Assembly (NCBI RefSeq): GCF_003967355.1
Contig: NZ_BIFH01000022.1
Span: 274,492 to 338,491, forward strand
Source of the DNA: Embleya hyalina
GTDB taxonomy: Bacteria; Actinomycetota; Actinomycetes; Streptomycetales; Streptomycetaceae
Direction of reading: 5' to 3'
Length of the DNA stretch: 64,000 nt
Made by a program: the position numbers and the translations under genes. How positions within the stretch are numbered: the stretch's first letter is position 1; each line of letters starts with the position of its first letter. Shown here one piece after another: positions 8,994 through 17,408 of the stretch. The notes below the pieces were generated by a model. The model was not told the origin of the DNA. It searched no databases and worked only from the letters and a program-made list of their open reading frames with translations.

Positions 8994-10751
8994 ATGAAGA
9001 AACATCTGCCCGTTGCCGTCCTCGTGGCATTGGGCATGGTGATCACACTGGCTCCGTCGACGACGGACATGTCGAGCCCACGCCTCGGCACCACCGAGAG
9101 ACCGTTCCTTCGGAATCTGTTCCCCTCGTGTGGATCGGCGTCGTCCTGGGACGATGGCGGGGATCGGCCGATGACTCCCGTGACGAAAACGCTCGACCCC
9201 CTGGAAAAGGGCCGTGACGATCGTCGTTCCGTCACGGTCGACGGCCATCTGGCCACCTCGTTCGTCCCGGTCGCGATGTCGCCCGGACACGAGGACGACG
9301 GATCCGTGACAACCGCCACACCCACCGGCATCAAGGAAGTCGGCAACGCGGTCACCACCGATGGGGTGATCGGCGACGGGCCGCACGGCAGCCGTGGTGA
9401 CGGCAGGGGCGACTTCGACTTCTATCGCGTCGACGCGGACGCCGGGCAAACGATCTCCGTGAAGGTCCGCAGTCGGTCCGGAACCCTCGACTCCGCGGTG
9501 ACGCTCTACGACGCCTCGGGAAACGTGGTGGCCACCGCCGACGACGTCCCGGGTGGTACGAACACCACCCTGATCGAAACCGTGGGCATCGGCGGGATCT
9601 ACCACGTCATGATCTCCGCCTCCGGATCACGGCCGGCCGACCCCTTCGATTCCGCCGGTGGCAACGGCGTCACCAGTGAAGGGCCGTACACACTCGACAT
9701 CAGCGCGGGGGTCGTCGCGGCAACCGACTACACCGTGTGCCTGCGCAAGGGCGACGTGATAGGAGCCGCCGTGGACGGGGTTCCCGACAAGGTGGCGATC
9801 TACAGACCGGGCGGAACGGAAGCCGAGGGGTCGACCGGCAACGTGGCCCACAACCATCCGGCCAAGAGCCCCCTGCCCTCCGGAAAGCTGTCCGCCGACG
9901 ACATCGCCGACCGCACCGGCGTGTATCGGGTCCGGGTCTCCGGCGACGTCACGGGGTCGTACACACTCACGGTGCTGACGACCAGGCCGAACCTCGAACG
10001 GACCGGCCGCGTCCAGACGATCGTCCTGGACTTCGCCGGCGCCCGACTCGACCCCTCGATCTTCGCCGGCGCGGGACTGCCCCCGGTGGCAGCCGGGCCG
10101 CGGGCGACCAGCCCCATGCGCTCGTTTCTCGACGGGTGGGGTCTGGACGCCTCCGACGAACTCCCCCTGAGCGACGCGATCACTGCGGCTGTTCGTCGAA
10201 GCGTGCAAGCCGACGTCGACGCGAGCAACGTGAACCACCGGTTCGCCGTCCGCGTTCTCAACGGTGCGCGTGATCCCGAACCAGCCGACCCGAGCGACGT
10301 CGATCACGTGATCGTCGGCGGCACCGTCGCCGAGACCGGGCTGCCGACGCTGGGAGTGAGCACGTCGATCGACACCGGAAACTTCGACACACAGGACACC
10401 TCGATCATCATGTTGGACGTGCTGAGCGGATCCGCCGACAACACCTCCTCGCTGAACCACTACATGACCCCACAAAGCAACAGGATCGCCTACATATCCC
10501 GAGTGATCGCGAATCTCGTCTCGCACGAGATCGGACACAGCGTGGGCAATTGGCACACCACTTCGGACGACGGCGTCTTCGGCCTGATGGACCACGACAA
10601 GTCGTTCATGGACCCCGGCCCGGACGGCATCGGAGGAACATTCGACGACCCCGCGCCCCAACACTTCGGGGTCGACACCTTCTCCCCGGCGGACGGCCTG
10701 TCCGGAACCGAGGACACTCTCACGCGAACCGCCTTCGGCCTGTCACATTGA
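8994..10751 (+). CDS. Secreted metzincin-like zinc metalloprotease with PPC domain
   Basis: 585 aa with a Sec signal peptide (MKKHLPVAVLVALGMVITLA). Residues ~105-235 form a pre-peptidase C-terminal (PPC) beta-sandwich (FDFYRVDADAGQTISVKV, then LDSAVTLYDASGNVVATADD). The catalytic signature HEIGHSVGNWH spans residues 511-521, an exact HExxHxxGxxH metzincin motif, with LMDH shortly after as a possible Met-turn. The start ATG has AAGGAG upstream. PPC domains normally sit at the end of secreted proteases; here it precedes the catalytic part. Third extracellular protease within 11 kb. Confidence 0.88.
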   Translation: MKKHLPVAVLVALGMVITLAPSTTDMSSPRLGTTERPFLRNLFPSCGSASSWDDGGDRPMTPVTKTLDPLEKGRDDRRSVTVDGHLATSFVPVAMSPGHEDDGSVTTATPTGIKEVGNAVTTDGVIGDGPHGSRGDGRGDFDFYRVDADAGQTISVKVRSRSGTLDSAVTLYDASGNVVATADDVPGGTNTTLIETVGIGGIYHVMISASGSRPADPFDSAGGNGVTSEGPYTLDISAGVVAATDYTVCLRKGDVIGAAVDGVPDKVAIYRPGGTEAEGSTGNVAHNHPAKSPLPSGKLSADDIADRTGVYRVRVSGDVTGSYTLTVLTTRPNLERTGRVQTIVLDFAGARLDPSIFAGAGLPPVAAGPRATSPMRSFLDGWGLDASDELPLSDAITAAVRRSVQADVDASNVNHRFAVRVLNGARDPEPADPSDVDHVIVGGTVAETGLPTLGVSTSIDTGNFDTQDTSIIMLDVLSGSADNTSSLNHYMTPQSNRIAYISRVIANLVSHEIGHSVGNWHTTSDDGVFGLMDHDKSFMDPGPDGIGGTFDDPAPQHFGVDTFSPADGLSGTEDTLTRTAFGLSH

Positions 10752-11100
10752 GACGTCGTACCGATCGATGCCCGCCCGCCGCAGGGGCCACTCGTCGCTA
10801 CGGACGCGCGAGGGCGACGACTTCGGGCCTTCGCCGCTCGAGCCCGCGCCCGCGCGAGCACCGCCTGCCGCCGCCGCACCTTACGAGAGGTCGCCCAGGC
10901 CACGTCGTCGGCCCGCCCCGGCAACTCCGCGAGGGGAACGCCGTTCCGAGCGACGGTAATGCAGCGGGCACGCACGAACACCGTCGGGAATCTCCTATCC
11001 CCGGGCGGTGATCTCGTGCAGCGTTGGCGAGTGTGCGGATGTTGCGCGAGCGAGCTTCGGCGCGGGTACGAGCGGCCGGCATGGTCCGCCTGATTCCACG
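10752..11100. other. Decayed stretch
   Basis: No intact gene. On the minus strand around 10900-10990 a short peptide (ITVARNGVPLAELP) resembles the C-terminal half of a Phd/YefM antitoxin, but the matching N-terminal half is out of frame, so at most a remnant. Confidence 0.35.
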
Positions 11101-11370
11101 ATGCGAGGAATCCGCAAGTGCGACCGGTATCGCCAGGCAGCGGAAGACGGCCACAACGGCACGATGTTCCGGATCGGCCGGCGAGGCTACCAGGGAGGCG
11201 ACGTCGCGGAGGGCAAGCGCTGGTTCCGTCGTGCGGCCGCAGCGGGACATGCCGATTCGGCCAACGAACTCGGTGTGATTGCCTATGTGTCGGGCGATAC
11301 CGGCCAGTCCGCAGGGTGGTACCGCAAGGCGGCCGACGAAACCCGAAACCCGCTGCCGCGAGGCCTGTGA
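11101..11370 (+). CDS. Short Sel1-repeat protein, probably a fragment
   Basis: 89 aa with two Sel1/TPR-like units (AEDGHNGTMFRIGRRGYQGGD; AAAAGHADSANELGVIAY), the usual A.GH..A..LG pattern, plus a third partial unit. Intact Sel1 proteins carry many more repeats, so this is probably truncated. The ATG at 11101 is a guess. Its TGA overlaps the next ATG (TGATG at 11368-11372), so the two may be co-translated. Confidence 0.5.
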   Translation: MRGIRKCDRYRQAAEDGHNGTMFRIGRRGYQGGDVAEGKRWFRRAAAAGHADSANELGVIAYVSGDTGQSAGWYRKAADETRNPLPRGL

Positions 11371-12299
11371 TGTCAACTGATCTCGAAGCGCGTTTCTGGA
11401 CCGACCCGTCTGCTTTCCGCCGCCCCCTGTCGGCGCTCCCCGTCCTGATCGAATCCCTCGGAACAGTGGAGGCTTCAGACCCCGTTTTCCACGGGTTCCG
11501 CGTTTTTTCAGAGAACAGCCTGCGCCCCATATTTCACCGGCAGGGGCATATGGATTCACGCGGTCTCCTCGCTGCTCTTGAGGTATGGGATTCTTCCACG
11601 TATTCATTCTCCATCCGAACGACGATGGCCCGACATGAGGTGGACCGAGGGAGTGGATTCATAAGGACGACATGCGTTCCCTTGACGCTCGAATGCCTCG
11701 GTGGAAGTTGCGTCGGACGCGCAGGAGAGTGGTGGATCGATGGAGATACTCGCCTTTCCATCGCGACTGCCGCGCCCTACGTTCTTCCGATCGGCAGCCG
11801 AGAGATCGTTTCGACGCCCGTCGATGTTCGGCGGAATGTGAACTTGTTCAAGCTGCTGTTGCGCACGGCCGTAGAAGAGCTGAGGCCAGTGGCCTTCAAG
11901 GTGTACACCGACGCCGGAGAGTTCCTTCCGTTCAATTCCCACATGGCTCACTTTGCGGGACCCGACGAAGTGCTCCGCGATATCGCCTTGATTCGGCGCT
12001 TGTATGCGGTTGGTCATCGTGGCCTGCAACTACCCCCGCTCGGGCAAGTAGGGGGAATTCTGGGGGATTTCATCTTCCATCTTTGGCGAACATCCGATCA
12101 ACGTCGTCGACTGCGCTGCGAACTCGACCAGGCTGTCGCCCTGGAGCGTCATGCCGACCGTGAAACCGTCCTGAATGCTGCCACTTCCGGCCAATACATA
12201 CTCGATGCGGAGGCATCGGGCTTCACTGTCTCCGCCGGGCCGCACCCCCTGAATTCATTCATGGAGCAGTTCTACCTTGATATTCTTCGGGGAGAATGA
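11370..12299 (+). CDS. Uncharacterised protein, 309 aa
   Basis: Not recognised. Coding bias is weaker and GC lower than in the neighbours. Soluble, no signal peptide or membrane segments. Contains SFSIRTTM, a Gly/Trp-rich loop GEWWIDGDTRLSI, and a hydrophobic C-terminal helix region. The start ATG overlaps the stop of the Sel1-repeat frame by translational coupling. Lower GC suggests transfer from a different source. Confidence 0.65.
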   Translation: MSTDLEARFWTDPSAFRRPLSALPVLIESLGTVEASDPVFHGFRVFSENSLRPIFHRQGHMDSRGLLAALEVWDSSTYSFSIRTTMARHEVDRGSGFIRTTCVPLTLECLGGSCVGRAGEWWIDGDTRLSIATAAPYVLPIGSREIVSTPVDVRRNVNLFKLLLRTAVEELRPVAFKVYTDAGEFLPFNSHMAHFAGPDEVLRDIALIRRLYAVGHRGLQLPPLGQVGGILGDFIFHLWRTSDQRRRLRCELDQAVALERHADRETVLNAATSGQYILDAEASGFTVSAGPHPLNSFMEQFYLDILRGE

Positions 12300-12416
12300 C
12301 ATCTCCCGCGTCCGCGCGAAATTGGTACCCGGTCGTAGACGCCCGATTTCCATGCCGACTTCTACGCCCGGCAGTTCGAGCTGCACGACATCTGCGAGCC
12401 GATCGGCGCATCGGAG

Positions 12417-13217
12417 GTGTTGCTGATGATCGACATCGAAGTGCACTGGGACGCCGACTACTGGCTCGACGAGGGCGTGCCTCGTACGGCGCGCGGCGTG
12501 GAGAAGGTCCGCGCACGCTGCGGTGCGGATGCGTATGCCCGGGTGACGGAGGCTCTGCCTGCCCGCCTCGGCTCGGATGACGGCCCGGTGACCGTGAGTC
12601 TCTCGATTCCCGCGCCGCACGGAGACTTGGACCGATCGGAGTCGTTACCGCCGCCGCGACACCACACATGCCTCCCGCGTCGCCACATCGTCGCCGCGGC
12701 CCAGGAACTGCGGGCCCTGCGAGGAGCCGGCCGGGATCCGACCGCAATCCTGCGAATCCTGCATGCGCGAACACTCCGTTCGCCCCAGGGCTCGCCTGCC
12801 GAGCGAGCCGGTGCGGCGCCGACCGCGATGGCTTTGATGTGGACGATGCATCAAGCGTTCGGCCTCGCCTTGTCGGAGTGCCTCGAGATCGGCGCTTGGC
12901 GGACAGGCCGTATGGCGGACGATGAACTCGACGACGTCCTCGGCCGCCGCCTTTCCCAAACCGAGCATCACTGGAACCTGCCGGACCGAATTCGCGATGC
13001 TCATCGTTCCGGCTACAGCATCGCCCCCATACTCCGCACCGAACACGTCCGCGCAGGGCGGATGTGGCTCATCCGTCACCTACTGGAAGCGTTCGGATTC
13101 GACCAAGGGATCGAACTCGGGGCGGCGATGGGCATCGTGGATCAAGCGCTGGACCACAACGATCGAGGGGCCGACGCGCTGCTGCAAGCCGCGTTGGGCG
13201 CCGCCGACGTCGGGTGA
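12417..13217 (+). CDS. Uncharacterised protein, possibly a fused remnant
   Basis: Opens with GTG at 12417, but protein-like sequence (DFHADFYARQFELHDICEP) reads in frame from just after a TAG at 12336, so the true 5' end is probably missing. The first ~65 residues (MIDIEVHWDADYWL..) and the rest (helical, from about residue 90) look unrelated and are joined by a low-complexity linker, suggesting a fusion of two gene pieces. No family recognised. Confidence 0.4.
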   Translation: MLLMIDIEVHWDADYWLDEGVPRTARGVEKVRARCGADAYARVTEALPARLGSDDGPVTVSLSIPAPHGDLDRSESLPPPRHHTCLPRRHIVAAAQELRALRGAGRDPTAILRILHARTLRSPQGSPAERAGAAPTAMALMWTMHQAFGLALSECLEIGAWRTGRMADDELDDVLGRRLSQTEHHWNLPDRIRDAHRSGYSIAPILRTEHVRAGRMWLIRHLLEAFGFDQGIELGAAMGIVDQALDHNDRGADALLQAALGAADVG

Positions 13218-13382
13218 CCGCGGCCGCCCCCGGATTCGGTACGCCAACGCCCACTCCACCGTGACATCGCGCGGGTCCGTCCCGGGTCACCGCACCGCGG
13301 TTCGGGACGACCATGCTTCACGGCCGCGGGCCGTGCGTCCGCGTGCTCCAATGGGTCCGCGATCGCTTTCTCCGCAACCGAG

Positions 13383-14390
13383 TTGCTGGCTCGAGCGCGT
13401 ACGGAGGCGGTTGCGGCAGCGAGCGCGAGCGTGCCGCCCGACGTGGAGAGCGGCGCGATCGGCGAACTCGTGATGGTGATGGACCACTGGCCCTTGACCG
13501 AATCCGCCGTGGCCATGGAGCGGGTCATTCGACAGAGCCGCGAGCCGGCTCTGATGCCGTTGTGGGTCACGTTGCTCGCCGCTGTCCCCGACATGCCCCC
13601 CGATTGTGCGCGCTGCCTGCCGTATCTGGTCGTGGATACCGTGGCCTCCCTCGACGAACCCGGGGTACCGGTCGCGCTGTCGGGCGTGTTGTCCGACGCC
13701 GGTCGAACGCCGGACCTTCGTCGTGCGGCCGCGGCGGCACTGGGCGTCCACGGTGATCCGGCCGCGGTCGAGGGTCTGCGGGCCGCACTGGTGTACGCCG
13801 ACTCGGATGACGGGGAACTGCGGGCCTTGGCGCTGGAAGCGGCGATGGCTCTGGCCAAGCTGGGTGACACATCCGGATCGAGCCTGTCCATCACCGCTCT
13901 GCACGACGAGTCGCCCCTGGTCAGGGAACTCGCCGTGCGGGCTCTGGATCTGATCCGCCCGCCGGGAGCGGTTCGGTTGTGGGCGCAGGCCCTGGGTGAT
14001 CCCGACAATCATGTCCGATTCTCCGCGATGTGGGCACTCGTCGAAGTCGGCACCCCCGAGGCCATCGAACTCGTACTGCCCCTCGCCGACGACCCGGACC
14101 CCGATCTGGCCGAGAACTGTGCGGTCCTGGTGGGGCGTCTGATCGGTCTGTCGATCGATCCGGACGTCGACGATCCGCCCGACCGTGCGCGACTGACCGC
14201 CGCTTGGCGGCAAATGAACGACACGGGCGACGAGGGGGCCGCGCCCCGGCGGCGTCGCCGAGGCAACCTGACGCAGCCCAGGGTGGAAACACGGGAGGCT
14301 CGATGGTCGGACGGTGGCCCCACGGCCCGCGTGTCGGGCCCGTGCCCGACCGCCGCGTCCTCCTGTCTCACGAGGTGTAGTCCGCGTTGA
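13383..14390 (+). CDS. HEAT-repeat protein
   Basis: Helical protein with repeated HEAT-like units: RRAAAAALGVHGDPAAVEGL, ELRALALEAAMALAKLGD, VRELAVRALDLI, VRFSAMWALVEVGTPEAIEL (residues ~110-265). Such repeats form alpha-solenoids for protein binding. The nominal TTG at 13383 is uncertain because coherent sequence (AIAFSATELLARAR) reads upstream in the same frame. The last ~50 residues are Arg/Pro-rich and overlap the 3' end of the convergent argJ-like gene by 23 bp, so the tail may be misframed. Confidence 0.6.
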   Translation: MLARARTEAVAAASASVPPDVESGAIGELVMVMDHWPLTESAVAMERVIRQSREPALMPLWVTLLAAVPDMPPDCARCLPYLVVDTVASLDEPGVPVALSGVLSDAGRTPDLRRAAAAALGVHGDPAAVEGLRAALVYADSDDGELRALALEAAMALAKLGDTSGSSLSITALHDESPLVRELAVRALDLIRPPGAVRLWAQALGDPDNHVRFSAMWALVEVGTPEAIELVLPLADDPDPDLAENCAVLVGRLIGLSIDPDVDDPPDRARLTAAWRQMNDTGDEGAAPRRRRRGNLTQPRVETREARWSDGGPTARVSGPCPTAASSCLTRCSPR

Positions 14391-15564
14391 CGCGGATGTA
14401 TCCCTCGGAGAGGTCGCAGCCGTAGACGGTGGCGGTGGCGTCGCCGAGGCCGAGGGTGATGGTGATGTCGACCTCGTCCCGCCGCATGATGTCGACGAGT
14501 TGGTCGAGGGTGTCCGGTTCGGGTTCTCGGGGGTAGACCTCGATCGGGCCGAACCGCACGGTCACCTTGTTCGGTTCGATGTCCGTGTCGTCGCTGTTCT
14601 TGCCGATGGCCATGACGACCCTGCCCCAGTTCGGGTCGGCTCCGTGGACGGCGGTCTTCACCAGGGGCGAGTTCACCACGGTTTTCGCGACGCGTTTGGC
14701 CTGCCGGTAGTCCCGGGCCCGGCCGACGGTCACACGCAGAAGCTTGGTCGCGCCTTCGCCGTCACCGGCCAGTTGTGTGGTCAGGTCCAGACACAGGTCG
14801 GCGAGCGCGAGGGAGAACGCCGCAAGGTCGACGGGGCCGGCCGCGCCGTTGGCGATCAACGCCACGGTGTCGGAGGTGGATGTGTCGGTGTCCACGCTCA
14901 GACAGTTGAACGTCTTGTCCACGGCGCCGCGAAGCGCGGCGTCCAGGTCGCCCGGGGCGAGGGCGGCGTCGGTGAACACGTAGGCGAGCATGGTGGCCAT
15001 GTCCGGTTCCAGCATGCCGACACCCTTGGCGACGCCGACGATGCGGGCCGGACCGACGGTCCGTTCGGCAGTCTTCGGCCGCGTATCGGTGGTCATCATC
15101 GCGCGAGCCACGTCCAGCGGTCCCGCCTCGAAGGCCGCCGGACCGCGCTGCGCGGTCTCGTCGAGGTGGGCGCGGATGGTGTCCATCGGCAGTGGACGCC
15201 CGATGACCCCGGTGGAGCCGATGAGCACCTCGCCCTCGGGGATGTCCAGGATCCCGGCGACCCGGCGGACGACCTCGGCGGCGTTCTCCTCGCCCTGCCG
15301 CCCGGTGGCAACGTTGGCATTCTTCGCCAACGTACAAAGAGCCCGGAGGTGTTGTCCGGCGGCGTGTGCGCGGCTGAGCACCACGGCCGGCCCCGCGAAG
15401 CGGCTCCGAGTGAACATCGCCGCGCTGACGGACGGCCGGTCCGACGCCACGATCGAGATGTCGTCCCCCCGGTCGCGCATCCCACCATGGCCGGTGTAGG
15501 CCCGGAAGCCGTTGGGCCACGTCAGCGACGCACACCCTTCACTGTCTGCATGAATATGTGTCAT
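14368..15564 (-). CDS. argJ: ArgJ/OAT-family ornithine acetyltransferase
   Basis: 398 aa. Ntn-fold acyltransferase that transfers acetyl from N-acetylornithine to glutamate. Visible hallmarks: oxyanion STGVIG (Thr118-Gly119), KGVGMLEPDMAT with the self-cleavage nucleophile Thr191, SVDTDTSTSDT, and KTVVNSPLVKTAVHGADPNWG. Start ATG at 15564 (MTHIHADSEG). No other arginine genes are nearby. The sequence strongly recalls OAT2, the ornithine acetyltransferase of the Streptomyces clavuligerus clavulanate cluster, so this could be a biosynthetic paralogue rather than the housekeeping enzyme; no clavam genes are in view. Confidence 0.93.
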   Translation of the reverse strand: MTHIHADSEGCASLTWPNGFRAYTGHGGMRDRGDDISIVASDRPSVSAAMFTRSRFAGPAVVLSRAHAAGQHLRALCTLAKNANVATGRQGEENAAEVVRRVAGILDIPEGEVLIGSTGVIGRPLPMDTIRAHLDETAQRGPAAFEAGPLDVARAMMTTDTRPKTAERTVGPARIVGVAKGVGMLEPDMATMLAYVFTDAALAPGDLDAALRGAVDKTFNCLSVDTDTSTSDTVALIANGAAGPVDLAAFSLALADLCLDLTTQLAGDGEGATKLLRVTVGRARDYRQAKRVAKTVVNSPLVKTAVHGADPNWGRVVMAIGKNSDDTDIEPNKVTVRFGPIEVYPREPEPDTLDQLVDIMRRDEVDITITLGLGDATATVYGCDLSEGYIRVNADYTS

Positions 15565-15774
15565 GCGGCATACAGTCGCATCGTGATCGTCGGCGCGTCC
15601 AGCACTTTTCGCCATGCCGCGCGGCCGCCCGTGAGCCCGCGTTCGATTGCCCTCGCCGCTCCGCGGCCCGGAGGATCGGCCAAGGCGATCAGAGGCACAC
15701 GCGCGTCCGTTCCGCGACCGTGTGGCCGGCGCCGGATGCCCTCGCTGTCCGCGATACGCGGGTCACTCCACCTC

Positions 15775-15945
15775 GGCGCGCGGAGGAAGTCACCAACGTC
15801 GCCGACGGATCGATCCGGCACTTCCATCGCCAGGAAGTGACCGCCGGTGTCGAGTTCGGTCCGGCGCACGATGTCGTGGTTCCGTTCGGCCCAGGGGCGC
15901 ACGGTCACGTCGTGGGCCGAAGGGAGCACGGCGGCGATGAGTCCG
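15775..15945 (-). pseudogene. C-terminal fragment of an epoxide hydrolase-type alpha/beta hydrolase
   Basis: Minus-strand reading VTVRPWAERNHDIVRRTELD followed by GGHFLAMEVPD and VGDVGDFLRA is the typical C-terminal end of actinobacterial epoxide hydrolases, including the catalytic His in GGHF. No N-terminal two thirds are present, so a remnant. Confidence 0.6.
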
Positions 15946-17036
15946 GCGTCCGTTCGCGTGCGGCTACAGGAGGTTCGGCGAAATGAACCCGAGCTCGGTG
16001 CCCGGGAGTCCGAAGATGCGCTCCGGCGCCAGGCGTTGGGCGCGTTGGGGTCACCGGCTGTACCGGCCGTGCCCCGACAACCGGCGTCGCACGGTGGTCT
16101 CGTCGAGGACGACACCCGGCTCCGTGCGCCGAGCCTCCGCGTCCGAACCGGCGGCGAACTCCCCGGCGGAGGACCACCTTTGCGCACCAGGCTCGCGGCG
16201 CATGCGCGTGTTCGCGACCCGTTCGGAATCCGGTGTGGTGTGGTCGCGGTGGTGCTGCCGACGGGTGCTCCCCAGCGGCTGCGGCGAACCCGCCCCGCCC
16301 CGCCGCACGCGAGACGACCATGAAACCGGGCCACCCGCGGCATCGGCCCGGCGGGCCCGTCACCGGCACCGCCAAGGAGAACCTTCCCACCGCGCAGGTT
16401 GTATTTCCGGGTCACGGTCGACACCGACAACCGCCTCATGAGCGGCACGTCGACGACCCGGGCGCTCGAGTACCAATGACCGACCGGCCCACGGTCGTCC
16501 GAGGCGGCCGGGTCGCGATCACCGCGCCCGCGCGCCGGAACCGGCGAGGCCGCGCCGCGCGCCGGCCCGGGCGCGGTTGATCGAACCCGATCGCGCCACC
16601 ACGCCGTTGCACCGCCACACCGCCGAGATCGACACCCGGACCCGCCGGGCCGAAAACCGCCTCCACGAAGGCCCCACCACCGCGACGACCCCACCCACGC
16701 CGCACGGCGCGAGCAATACCCCGGCCACACGCGCGCCACCGTGGAAGGTGACCACCGGCGCCGACCCGAGCGTGCTGCGCCGCCGCATCGATCGCCCGGC
16801 CGCGCCCAGCCCCGCACGCGATGCGCGCGCCGGAGCAGGACCCCGCCCAGCCGTTCGCTCCGCCGTTCGGGGAGCCGATGTGGATCGCTCGACTCTCGGC
16901 AGGCACCGCCGCAGGCCGGCGCCCCCGCGCCATCGCGAAGGCGGCCGACCGGTAGGGGATTTCGTGCGGGGGCGGTCCGGCGGGCGGGAACTTCAGCCGG
17001 TGGGGCGTCGGGGTCGGCGTGTCGCCCCGCAGTGGG
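15946..17036. other. Long decayed, gene-free stretch
   Basis: About 1.1 kb without a supportable gene. Open frames are long only because of GC-rich composition and are Arg/Pro/Gly low complexity. A short minus-strand tail (ERIFGLPGTELGFISPNLL then stop, about 15965-16030) looks protein-like but is unassigned. Confidence 0.5.
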
Positions 17037-17195
17037 TCACTCGGCCTGTTCGCCTTCCGGGCGGGTGTGTCGGCGGGCGCGGCGTCGCACGAGACGGCGG
17101 ACGGCCGAGGGGGCGAAGGCGGCGGCGAGTGCGGAGGGCAGGCCGGCCGCGAGACCGACGGTGGCCTGTGCGAGGAGCAGTCGGATGAAGGTCAT
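17037..17195 (-). CDS. Small hydrophobic protein, 52 aa
   Basis: ATG at 17195 after GGGGGA. Reads as one amphipathic/hydrophobic N-terminal segment (FIRLLLAQATVGLAAGLPSALAAAF) followed by a basic tail with RRLVRRRARRH. One membrane segment is likely. Divergent from the HTH-WD40 gene. No family recognised; small size makes this tentative. Confidence 0.4.
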   Translation of the reverse strand: MTFIRLLLAQATVGLAAGLPSALAAAFAPSAVRRLVRRRARRHTRPEGEQAE

Positions 17196-17408
17196 GGCGT
17201 CCCCCGGGGTGCGGGCGGTTCCCGGTGGCGGGTGCCTCCGGTGTCTCCTTGATAGGCGGGTGCCGCCGCAGGACCATGCATCCTGCGCGAAGTCGCCTCG
17301 CACCTGAGCAAGTTGGGGAAACCGCAGGTGAGGGCGCAGATGTAGCCCTAGGCTCGTGGGCGGGGTTGGGGCGCAAGTTGCGGCGCAACACCGGGGGAGG
17401 GGTGCGCT

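Noticed and set aside
10880..11000. Phd/YefM antitoxin-like peptide on the minus strand
   Set aside because: Only the C-terminal phrase fits, the N-terminal half is in another frame, and no toxin gene is adjacent.
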